Shown piece by piece: positions 55,637-64,000 of a stretch of 64,000 bases of DNA. Source of the DNA: Pyxicephalus adspersus (lineage: Eukaryota > Chordata > Amphibia > Anura > Pyxicephalidae); the NCBI RefSeq assembly GCF_032062135.1, contig NC_092863.1, positions 13,995,498 to 14,059,497 on the forward strand, read 5' to 3'. The notes under the pieces are model-generated. The model was not told the origin of the DNA, did not search any database, and saw only the letters and a program-made list of their open reading frames with translations. Position 1 is the first letter of the stretch. The number at the start of each line of letters is the position of its first letter. A program made the translations under genes and the position numbers.

Positions 55637-58600
55637 GTGAGGAGCGGAGGGATCGGTCATGTTGTTCTACTGCTGGAGGACTATAGAGCCCAGCGTGTTT
55701 CCTGGATGAATCCCTGTCAGGACAGCAATGTGAAGTATCACAGTAATCCTGACTTGGCTTTTGTAGTAAAATCATTCTCTTAGAATAAGCATGCAGCTAG
55801 TGAAGTCTATAAAATCCCAGTCTCAGTGATGACAATGTATGTGTTTCCCCTTGTATGATATACACATAGAGAAGTATGGAGGATCTCACTGAAAATCTTC
55901 TCTGAATGTCATACTGATCCTCAGGCTTCTATAGAGAACTTTCCAGATCACCACAAACAACTGGCATCTAGTATGGCTGAAAGAGAAAGTCAGTAATTCC
56001 AGAAACTAAACCACTCGTGCTAACTATGCACAGAATCCAGAGATTGGTCATCAGCTTTTATCCTAAGTGGGTAAAGTGGAATTAAAGACTGACAGGTGGG
56101 TCTGACCAGGTTAGGAGTTCATTCAGTGCGGGGGATGCCGGGACACCCAGGCAGGTAAATGTTTTATTACAGAATGGACATCGCCTGTTCTTTCTGCAAT
56201 AAAAACCCGGCCTGTTTGCAGTTTTCGAATCCAGAACGATATAATTCCACATGAAGGTTGGTGTTGCATTTGCACCAGGAGGTGTCCGGCAGAAAGACAA
56301 CGAGAAAAGACTGGGGTTTAGAGTGCCTAAACTTTGAAATGTAATTAGTATGAATGCCTAAGGTGGGACAATATTCACAGTGATGATATATTAAACAGGT
56401 AATATAAGGTTTGCTCTCCTGTGTGAAGACACAAAGGAGAATGCCAGGCTTACTAAACAAAAGCCACCTGACTAATTATTATTTGTAGGAATGATAATTG
56501 TCTCAGATCCGACGCGTTTCGCCCATCAGGCTTCCTCAGGGAACATGTGGAGACTTTTTAAACAAAATATGATGGTTAATTATTAGTGTTCAAGCATTCC
56601 TTTTAAATTCGAGTTTGTTTCAGAATTACTCAAATGGCTAGATGGCTTTAAGGTATTTCGGTGCTTTTAGTCTCACATAAGTTGGGTAGTGGCGCAGACT
56701 TTCCCGTTTATTCCTGCAGTTTATTAGGCTGGAAGGGTGATGGGTAACACTCCCTCGCTGGTTCTAATTGCTAAGTAAAGAAAGAAATGGCATGGCTTCA
56801 TTCTGATCCACCTAGCTAGGGTAACTGGTCTCGAAGCAAATTCTGCCCAGTGACGGTCATTAATGCTGGCATTTGTAGTTCTTCTGTTAGGCCTTGTACA
56901 GATGACTGAAGGGACCTCAGAGGTTTGTCACTTTGATGACCTGCGAAGCCATGTCTGTTACCTTCTTACTCATCAGAAAAAAGAATCTTTCCTAATCAAT
57001 ATTAATTCATTTTTAATCAAAAGCAATCGATAAAATCCTTAAGCTGCATACACACTTCCCATAATCGTTGGAATCGAACGACCGACTGGCCAAAAATCTT
57101 TCTAAAAAAAAAAAGTGACCAATGTCGCCAACGAGCGAGGCTTGTCGTTGGAAATGAACTACCGGCACGGGGGATCTGATTGGCCGACAATCGTTTGCTA
57201 TCTATATCATATCGTTACAGCATGTACAGAATTGTGCACAATACGATTGTCCAAGTATAATCATGCATAATCGTTGATTGGTCGTAATCGTTCTTTTTCT
57301 AACGATAATTATTTGAAGTGTGTACCTAGTTTTAGTTTTATTAGATTTCTATGCAAATCATTTTTTTAATCAAATAATAAGCACAAGACATTTTGTAGAC
57401 ATGCTCAGGTTTGTAGTTCGGTAAACTCCTGGACTGACATCCTGATTACTTTGCCGTGATCAGTCAGGTGACATTTAATAACCAATAGCAACTGATTAGC
57501 TTTCAGTGATCTGATAACACTAAATTGAAGTCTGCTTGCCATGGATTATTACACTTTACCGCCCAGATATTGAGAGATTGCCAGGGCATACTAGTTTGCA
57601 TCAGTTTCATAGCCACAGGCAGTCCGTGTCCTGGAATATATGACAAACTCAGAGTATTATGTGTACAAGAAGAAATTGGTATGCATTCCTGAATGTCATT
57701 TGTTCAACAATGAATCTCAAATGTAATAGCTTAGAAACAGCGGTACAATGCAATTAAAATCAATGGCAAAGCTGGAAAACACAATCTTTGTCCTGCTTGG
57801 GTCATAGCCAGTGGCGGCTGCACAGATCCTCCAGTATAGGTGACAGATGGGTATAGGACCCTGATTGTAGTTGTATTTGAACGGGAATACATGAACAAAG
57901 GTAATCTTCCTTCTCTTCAACATGTTAATCTTTGTTAATCTTGATTTGCCAGGACAGGATTATGTAACTGATACACAGGCGCATAGGAAGTAATTTAGAT
58001 CTGGCCCTTAGTGAAGTTTGCCACTTCTGGGTGTATAGCAGCAGTTTGTTTCATGCCTGGGTGTGACTAACCATGTGGCTTACTTTTGTGAACTATTACT
58101 AGTCTGAAAGGGGCCTCAAACCAATCCTAATCCTGAAGAAGATTTAGGACATGGCTCCATTCTAGCCTACAAGAACAGTGCAGGTAGAGCCAGCGTGAGC
58201 AATTTATCAGAAAAATAATGTGTGGTGTTTTGGAGGAAGTCGGTCATAGTGTGGCATGAAGGGGCCAGTACACATAACATAATACCAGCGCCTGCTTTAA
58301 AATGTAGCCAGGTGATGGGATCACTGAAATTTACTTGCTCCCACTATATAAATACTATCAGACCGATATCCACACAGAACATTTGTGAATAAAATGGTTC
58401 AGTGGCTCCAGGTGCTCAAAACTAATTGAATTACATTACAAAAGCCTGAATTATGTTTCTTTAAATGAATGTACCTTTAAAAATGTGTTTTTTGCTTTGG
58501 TGTTAGGAAGAAGATTCTATAGAAGATGTTTGTCTGGAAATTATTACTAAGTGGAACGAAGCACAGAAATTGCAGTCGATACAGACAAAGCAGGAAGGTA

Positions 58601-60357
58601 AAACGTTTTGTTTCTGTGAGTTTACACAGACTATTTTTTCAATATTATCACACGTGCTTGTTTGGCTGTGTCCTGGTTAAAGCTGAAGCTAAGGGCGGAC
58701 ATTTATATACCCAATGAAATAAATATAAGGAAGCTGATTTACCTTTCATTAAATTTGTATTTGTCCATCCGGTCCTGAGACTCTCCAACTCTGTGCCATC
58801 TCTTCTTCTCACTCACCTGCTGTGCTGTGCAGAGCCTCGGGCTGTGACCTGGCCACATGTGGAAATTTACAGCATGTGTATTTAAACAAATACAAATGAT
58901 CAATTATTAAATATGAAGTTTTATTTATTGCTTTCATGTATACTAGAAATTCAGTTTTAATAAAAAAAATTCTCTTCCTGTCCAGATGAGGTGGAAGCTC
59001 TTGCCAGCATGATAGAGAAGCAGGCCCAGATCGTGGTGAAGCCCAAAGAGATGTCGGAAGGGGAACAGCAAAGAAAAGCCGCCCTGCTGGCCCAGTATGC
59101 CAACGTGACCGATGATGAGGAATATCCTTTATGTCTTTGTGAGGCTGCTGATACAAGTTGTGGCTCGCTAACCAGTCAAGATCAAGCAGACGATATTTGC
59201 TTTTAGCTCAGGGCACAGTTGTAATACGCACTTTATGCAGGTATAAGAAATATGTTTTAACCACAAAAGAATTTTGTAATTGTAACTCAAGCACTTAGAT
59301 TTACAGAGAAACCCCTTCTCGAGGTGAAACCTTTAAGTTTTTGAATGGGAAAGGGGGTTACATACTCTGGTAAACTTTAATGTATTGTTGGAACAGTTAC
59401 ATTCACTACAGACTTGATTTCCTTAATTACGGTTACTGAAGATGACGTTGAAGAAGTGCCAAGCTCGACAGGCGCCCAGGCCTCTGATAAATGTATCCTT
59501 TTGTAGCCATTTAACCTGTGTGATTCTATTGAACGTATTTGTAAAAAATGCAAAATCTGGACACATTCACAGGGGTGCATAGAACCTTAGAGGCTCAGTT
59601 ATCAAAGGAAGGAAATATTTCTATTTGCTAGCCTCTTTATGAACACCAGTTCGCATTACTTGTTAGATATAGCCATAACAAGGATCAGTGGTGTTTGTTT
59701 TAAATGCCCTGATATAACTTTTAGATGTGATATACATCAGCAATGGCAAGGAGCAGTGGCAGCAATTGGATAGTTAAGTCTGACTGGCATTTCTAGTCAG
59801 TGTGTGGTACAGTAATGGGAAAATGATTCCTCCATCTCTAGCTCTTTCTATTTCCATCAATATATCAGATAACTGTTACAATGACATATTCCCCATGATT
59901 TGACCAAGGGTATTTTCTATGTGGAATGGAATTTATGCACCCCATGCTAGGCCAGAGGTATGATCCTAGTGTGTGAGATTAGTATCAGTTGGCAAAAACA
60001 GGGTGGGTAGCCTCCTGTAATGTTCAGTATTGTGGCAGCAGCAAAAGTCGGTCCCCCTGTAATCTGTTGGTAGGTTGCTGGTCTACAGATACCCAAAGAT
60101 CTCATTCATAGCTTGTTTTATTTTCTGCATAACAAAGTTTTTTTTATTGAGTCTTTAACAACCACCCAGCATTGTTCAAGAACACCAATTTAGAAGACAT
60201 AGTCAATGCAAGGAAGCAGGAACGTGACGCGATGCGGGATGCTTCCCAGAAGAAAAAAGAACAAGATAAAATGCAACGGGAAAAGGACAAGCAAGCCAAA
60301 CAGGACCGTAAGGAAAAGGAGAAGAAACGCACACAAAAAGGAGAACGCAAACGATAA
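55457..60357 (+). CDS. CCDC43: CCDC43, coiled-coil domain protein 43
   Basis: CCDC43 is a small conserved protein with a basic coiled-coil C terminus. Its molecular role is poorly known. Five coding exons (55457-55636, 58507-58597, 58986-59121, 59437-59492, 60170-60357) join into 216 residues; the human protein has 224. The N terminus [20 protein letters not shown], the central [11 protein letters not shown] and [12 protein letters not shown], and the C-terminal [16 protein letters not shown] are near-identical to mammalian CCDC43. Residues from about 166 on are a charged Lys/Glu/Gln coiled coil. Introns 1 and 2 are ordinary GT-AG. Introns 3 and 4 have U12-type signals (separate entries). The gene is divergent from DBF4B with a shared CpG promoter. 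Confidence 0.95.
56470..56560 (-). repeat. dispersed repeat fragment with CGAAACGCGTCGG
   Basis: The minus strand reads CCTGAGGAAGCCTGATGGGC then GAAACGCGTCGGATC. The CTGAGGAAG...CGAAACG phrase resembles the ends of a common amphibian repeat, and a related phrase occurs at 22076-22107. In CCDC43 intron 1. Confidence 0.45.
57043..57330. mobile_element. non-autonomous DNA element with GTACACACTTC ends
   Basis: Left end AAGCTGCATACACACTTC (57041-57058) is mirrored by GAAGTGTGTACCTAGTTT (57315-57332). The interior has many ATCGTT/AACGAT words in both directions and no ORF. In CCDC43 intron 1. Superfamily not resolved, possibly hAT. Confidence 0.65.
58507..58597 (+). CDS. CCDC43: CCDC43 exon 2
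   Basis: [20 protein letters not shown], then [10 protein letters not shown] plus one base. Borders are GTGTTAG| and GAAG|GTAAAA. Follows a 2.9-kb intron. Confidence 0.94.
58986..59121 (+). CDS. CCDC43: CCDC43 exon 3
   Basis: [20 protein letters not shown], then [20 protein letters not shown] and VTDDE with two bases left. Acceptor TGTCCAG|. The expected end of homology falls exactly at the U12-type donor |ATATCCTTT and not at a GT. Confidence 0.92.
59122..59436 (+). other. CCDC43 intron 3, U12-type AT-AC intron
   Basis: Begins ATATCCTTT, the exact minor-spliceosome AT-AC donor consensus. Near the end is TTCCTTAAT (59419-59427), a good U12 branch site (consensus TTCCTTAAC), 10 nt before the terminal AC (59435-59436). 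Splicing there joins DDE-D-EDDVEEV and gives a protein of the expected length. A second AC at 59429-59430 is also in frame but too close to the branch site. Confidence 0.85.
59437..59492 (+). CDS. CCDC43: CCDC43 exon 4, 56 nt
   Basis: Residues [18 protein letters not shown]. It aligns with the acidic, variable DEADEKDDS...GSDK part of human CCDC43. It lies between two U12-type introns. Ends GATAAAT|GTATCC, with one base carried over. Confidence 0.88.
59493..60169 (+). other. CCDC43 intron 4, U12-type GT-AG intron
   Basis: Begins GTATCCTTTT, the exact U12 GT-AG donor consensus. Just before the acceptor CACCCAG is TCTTTAAC (60152-60159), close to the branch consensus, with its A 11 nt from the splice site. 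The join gives [12 protein letters not shown], matching human DKLLFRNTNVED. Confidence 0.85.
60170..60357 (+). CDS. CCDC43: CCDC43 exon 5: C-terminal coiled coil
   Basis: [20 protein letters not shown] and on to [11 protein letters not shown], then TAA at 60355-60357. Highly charged coiled coil ending in a basic cluster. Acceptor CACCCAG|. Confidence 0.96.
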
Positions 60358-60710
60358 GGCGGCTTCGCTACAGACTTTTGTCACGGGCGGGTTGAGTGAT
60401 GCGGTATTGGATGCCTCACTTCTGGTGGACCTTGTTGCTGAACTTTTTATTAACCGAAGATGCCAAATTACAAGATACACCTGAATGCTGGAGCAAATTG
60501 GAAAGAATCAGTCCTGGAAAGAAGTAAAAGCCTAATAATGAGATGGGACTGTGATATCTCTTTAGGACCAGCCTGGAACATGAGCAGTAGCCAGTCTCCA
60601 TAAGCTGTGGCATGATACGCTTGATGATGGGGTTCCTTTTTTCTGCACTGACAATATATTTCTACATTTGTAAATTATCTCAAATAAAGCACTGCCCGGA
60701 ATGCTGACCA
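60358..60710 (+). other. CCDC43: CCDC43 3'UTR with polyadenylation signal
   Basis: AATAAA at 60683-60688, about 325 nt after the stop, followed by GCACTGCCC and a GT-rich stretch (CCATTGTGATGAG). A short 3'UTR of about 350 nt is predicted. Confidence 0.75.
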
Positions 60711-60719
60711 TTGTGATGA

Positions 60720-61630
60720 GACGAAATGTTTATCTAGGGGGAATGGAAGAATGATTATTGGTTAAAGTGCAAAATGAAAATTCCTCCATAAGATTTACTG
60801 TGCCAGAACTGGAGTTGTTCTCCAAATTAGCTCAAGCACCTTGTCCACCAAAATTCAGTGGCCCAGCTGACCCTGTTACCCTGCTTTTGGTAGCAGCTCA
60901 TCAACCCCTTGTCCCACCTCCTAGTAGTTTCTTAATTGTTCGGTTAACACTGCTCCTCTTCCCCATTCTAGCAGTGACTTAGCTCAGCCACCCCTGATCC
61001 ACCCATCCTAGTAGTGACCTATTAACTAAAACTGCATCCATCCACCTAGTGGCAACTAAGGAACTCTGCTAGCCCTCCTACCCCAATCCTAGCAGCTCAT
61101 CTAACCCCATTTTCTTCCTCCTAGCAGTACCTTAGTGGTTCAGCTACCCCCCTCCCTGCATCCAGTGATGACTTAGCTGCTCAGCTCCACACCACCATCA
61201 CCTTTTCCTTTCAGGCAGTTAGTTGTCTGGGTAGTGTTTTTGCCATCATCTCTAATGCAGCCTTTCTCAAACTTTATACCCCTAAGGAACCTGTTAAAAT
61301 TAATTTATTGGGGATCAGTAGTGAAGAAGCCTCTTAAATTGGCGTCCAGTGGAAAGAATTCCTTTTACCATGGTTACTAGAATGTCACCTTTATAGACAA
61401 CTAAAAACAATAATAAAACCATGCCGCTGGCCCCAGAACTATGTAGGTATCATCAATAGGCCACAGTTTAAAAAACCCTCGTTAGGAATTATTTAACACT
61501 GAGTAGGTGTTATTGAGGGGCAGAAAGAAGCTGAGCTTCTGAAAGAATGAGTTGTACTACACTTGTGTTGCTGGTGTGATGCTTTTCTTCCATTTATGGC
61601 AAGCAAAAGGCTGATACCAAGTCAAAGTTG
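60720..61630. other. intergenic, no gene seen
   Basis: Pyrimidine-rich stretch at 60830-61210 in which CAGCT(C/G)A, CTAGTAG and CTAGCAG recur at irregular distances; this may be an old tandem repeat of about 45-55 bp. The open frame at 60758-60982 falls in it and shows no domain. Confidence 0.45.
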
Positions 61631-61631
61631 G

Positions 61632-62185
61632 GTATATAACCTCCCCAGCGGTAACCCAGAGTGTGACTCGAGGTAAGAAAAAGATGCTAGAAGCGGTAAC
61701 CCCGAGTCACGCTTGGGGTAGCTAAAACAGCAAAGATCAATAGTAAATCCAGCCTTACCTGATCTGGCGACATCGTCCTTCGCTTCCTCCGACCGGCGTC
61801 TTCTGCATCTGATGAGTAACCAGGAGTTCCGGACTTCGGGGCGTGCAGATGTTCCTTCGGGCATGGCAGGAATTTAAAATCTATTTGTACTGCATTCAAT
61901 TCAAAATAACTGTATTGAATGCAATACATTGGATTTATATGTGTAAAAGCAGTACATTGTCTTTCATGAACATTTATTTTTCAGTATATATAATAGTATG
62001 AGTATAATATTTATTTAAAAACATTTTTTTTTAATTTATTATTTTGTCAAGATTTTGTGTTTCAAACTTTAATATACTCATACTATTATTTTATACTGTA
62101 AAATAAATTTTCATGAGAAACAATGTACTACTTTTAGACATGTAAATCCGGACCGAAATGAACCACCCAGGAGGTTAGGTGTTTA
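61632..62185. mobile_element. fold-back DNA element between CCDC43 and the next gene
   Basis: Ends resemble inverted repeats (ATAACCTCC at 61636 and GGAGGTTAG at 62170). The left part holds GCGGTAACCC twice and the partly palindromic CCCGAGTCACGCTTGGGG. Two long inverted arms lie at 61931-62012 and 62071-62151, for example GTACATTG...TCATGAA against TTCATGAGAAACAATGTAC. It resembles a TTAA-type (piggyBac-like) non-autonomous family, but the target site is not clear. Confidence 0.65.
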
Positions 62186-62536
62186 TTTAAAATACACTGC
62201 TATATTCCTAAATACAAAGCTTCATGAAACTCTTTTTTATGCTGAATAGCAGGCAGAGATAATAATAAGAAACCCTCCCACCTTGTAGCAATGGCTTTGT
62301 TTCTCAGGTCTTCAGCCAATAGCTACCTATGACCCAACAATTATGTTCTCATCCCAGTGCCAGGCTGGTTACACACAGGCAGATGTTTTACTTTAGATCT
62401 GATAAAACATTAGGATGGAAATAAAATGTATGATAAAGTGCAAATCTGGCAGCAAATGTGTCCATGTGTATCCAACCTTACCTAGACCTTTAAAATTACC
62501 TGAAAAAATCAGTTCTGTTTAGAACGCCAGCAGTGT

Positions 62537-63864
62537 TTTATTCTATGATTACATTTTTTACTACGAATATAACGCATGACAATACCCAAAGAAATTTGGT
62601 GAACACGTTTTTATTTCTTTTTCCACAGAAAACAAACGCAACAGATAAATTCACTAACACATTTAACAACTTTCTTAATAAAACGAGATTAAGTTGGGGT
62701 GTATAAACTTCGACACAACATAACTTAAAAGATGTAAAAAAATGCAATATTTAAAAAAAGAACCCTACGAGATGTCAGATGTTGTACCCACATGTGATGC
62801 GGCCATTGGTGAAAAACAGCTTAGGTTATGCCTGTTGGTCATTTATGTTCCTTGCTTGAATAAAGAAGCACAAGCAAGGTATTTACAGCATATTTCCTAA
62901 AAGCCTAAATGAAACATTGGTTTTTATCAGGTAACTACTTTTCAGTAGTAATAAAATAAAAGGTGTGCAAAGACTTTAGAAAGAAGCCACATTCTGAATA
63001 TATTCCCATGCAGCAGGCAAGAGACCTCACTTTCTCTGTTCAAGCAGTGGTCTCTCTGCAACAATCCAGAATACCTCCTATAAATAAGATCAGTCACTGC
63101 AATCAACTAAGTTCATGCTCCCTGCCAACAGGTGAACTCCAGCTTCAACCCAGCATGAGGCCGACATTCCCAGAGAGACCACTGTGAGACTTTGCACATT
63201 GTTTTGTTTTAATGCCTTTGAAGTGGACCTAGCTTAATCTAAAAGTTGAAAGAAGTTTTAAAATATTGCACATTTTTTTACACCCCTTATATAATGAACA
63301 GAAACAAAGTAACGTAGAACAAAGTTCTCCTTTTGTGGTAAATGCAAGGTCTTTGTTAGAATCCCTTTTTAAGGAAATACTTGCAAGAGATGTTAGTTTT
63401 TTTTAGATGAATTCTCATTTATTAGGGTGCCTTCACACAGTTTTGGATCTAAAACCGTCACCCTGTGAAGGTCTGTCTCTCTCCATGATAAATGGAGATT
63501 AGTGTAGTGCACACAGAATGTCTGCAAACCCATACAAGCAGATATATGTGTACTGTGATGTGACCTGTCATGGTCATGTGAGAATGGTGGGCGTAATGAT
63601 TCTGGAATTTCACATCGCACCCCATAGGAAACCATTAATATCAAGCTTTCTCAGCCCAACAGCTGTCTAGGTACTTCATAGCTGCAATGATAAATTTCAC
63701 CTGCACTGCCTCCTGCTGGTCAAATCAGATGTTACAGATTCTCCAAATAGGTAGTTTAATTTACAATTCTGAACAAATTTCATGGGATGGTTATATAGTT
63801 ACCAGCCAAAAATGTTATTTAGATTTTGTTTGGACGAAAGTGTAATAAAAAGAACTGCAACCTG
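62537..63864 (-). other. probable 3'UTR of the unidentified minus-strand gene
   Basis: No coding sequence is seen between the TGA at 63865 and the fold-back element. AATAAA hexamers on the minus strand include 62542-62537 (CAGAATAAAACACTG context); which is used is unknown. Confidence 0.35.
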
Positions 63865-63963
63865 TCACTGTTGCAGACGTAGGAGAATCATGCTCTTGGC
63901 ACCGTATTTCTCCATTATTTTGTCATGATAGGGCTTCCTTTGATCGTCTAATAATGCCTGTCC
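63865..63963 (-). CDS. C-terminal exon of an unidentified minus-strand gene (MEIOC by position?)
   Basis: The minus strand from 63963 reads GQALLDDQRKPYHDKIMEKY, then GAKSMILLRLQQ and TGA at 63867-63865. An acceptor ACTTTTAAG| precedes it, with an in-frame stop a few codons upstream, so the exon boundary lies here. The codon pattern and peptide look real, but I do not recognise the family. In the human order FZD2-MEIOC-CCDC43-DBF4B-ADAM11, MEIOC lies next to CCDC43 and on the DBF4B strand, which fits this place and strand. That is synteny only. Confidence 0.55.
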   Translation of the reverse strand, partial: GQALLDDQRKPYHDKIMEKYGAKSMILLRLQQ

Positions 63964-64000
63964 CTTAAAAGTGTGCATTACATATAATCACTCCCAAATA

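Noticed and set aside
59122..59138. Simple U2 splicing of CCDC43 intron 3 as the main form
   Set aside because: It would insert a 14-residue hydrophobic segment absent from the family, while the U12 borders match both consensus and homology; kept only as a possible alternative.
58991..59206. Open frame running from CCDC43 exon 3 into intron 3
   Set aside because: It is exon 3 read through the AT-AC intron to a stop at 59206; as a transcript it would be intron retention, not a separate gene.

Overview
The window is a piece of vertebrate nuclear genome. Coding sequence is split into many short exons with large AT-rich introns, and the non-coding space is full of dispersed repeats. Three genes are recognisable from their proteins and sit in the order known from tetrapods: ADAM11 (minus strand, 2022-30171), DBF4B/DRF1 (minus strand, 42015 to about 55.4 kb) and CCDC43 (plus strand, 55457-60357). 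A single C-terminal exon of a fourth, minus-strand gene lies at the right edge (63865-63963). Its place and strand match MEIOC in the human 17q21 arrangement, but I do not recognise its sequence. The repeats (a tRNA-headed SINE, and a second family that shares its GCGCCAACATATTAC-type tail) and the protein sequences point to an anuran amphibian, probably a ranoid frog. That assignment is inference.

Layout. Region 1-2021 is the 3' side of ADAM11 with no proven coding sequence; the cytoplasmic-tail exon is not identified. Region 2022-30171 holds 25 ADAM11 coding exons, joined in frame into 751 complete codons plus two bases: signal peptide, prodomain, inactive metalloprotease-like domain, disintegrin, cysteine-rich, EGF-like and transmembrane parts. 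Region 30172 to about 41.35 kb is intergenic. It carries a 35-bp minisatellite 1.2-1.6 kb upstream of the ADAM11 start and an older degenerate tandem array at 32.6-33.5 kb. Region 41.35-55.4 kb is DBF4B: one non-coding first exon and 12 coding exons joining into 854 residues, of which 562 come wholly from one very long last exon. Region 55274-55456 is a CpG-rich divergent promoter shared by DBF4B and CCDC43. CCDC43 follows with five coding exons (216 residues). The right end holds the CCDC43 3' end, a fold-back transposon-like element and the 3' end of the unidentified gene.

The strongest unusual signal is in CCDC43. Its last two introns both look like minor-spliceosome (U12-type) introns: one AT-AC (59122-59436), the next GT-AG (59493-60169), separated by a 56-nt exon. 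The AT-AC intron also encloses a major-type GT...AG pair that would keep the reading frame, an arrangement like a U2/U12 twintron.

The three genes do not form a pathway. ADAM11 is a catalytically dead neuronal surface protein of the ADAM22/ADAM23 group. DBF4B is a regulatory subunit of the CDC7 kinase in DNA replication. CCDC43 is a small conserved coiled-coil protein of poorly known function. They are linked by conserved synteny and, for DBF4B and CCDC43, by a shared promoter.
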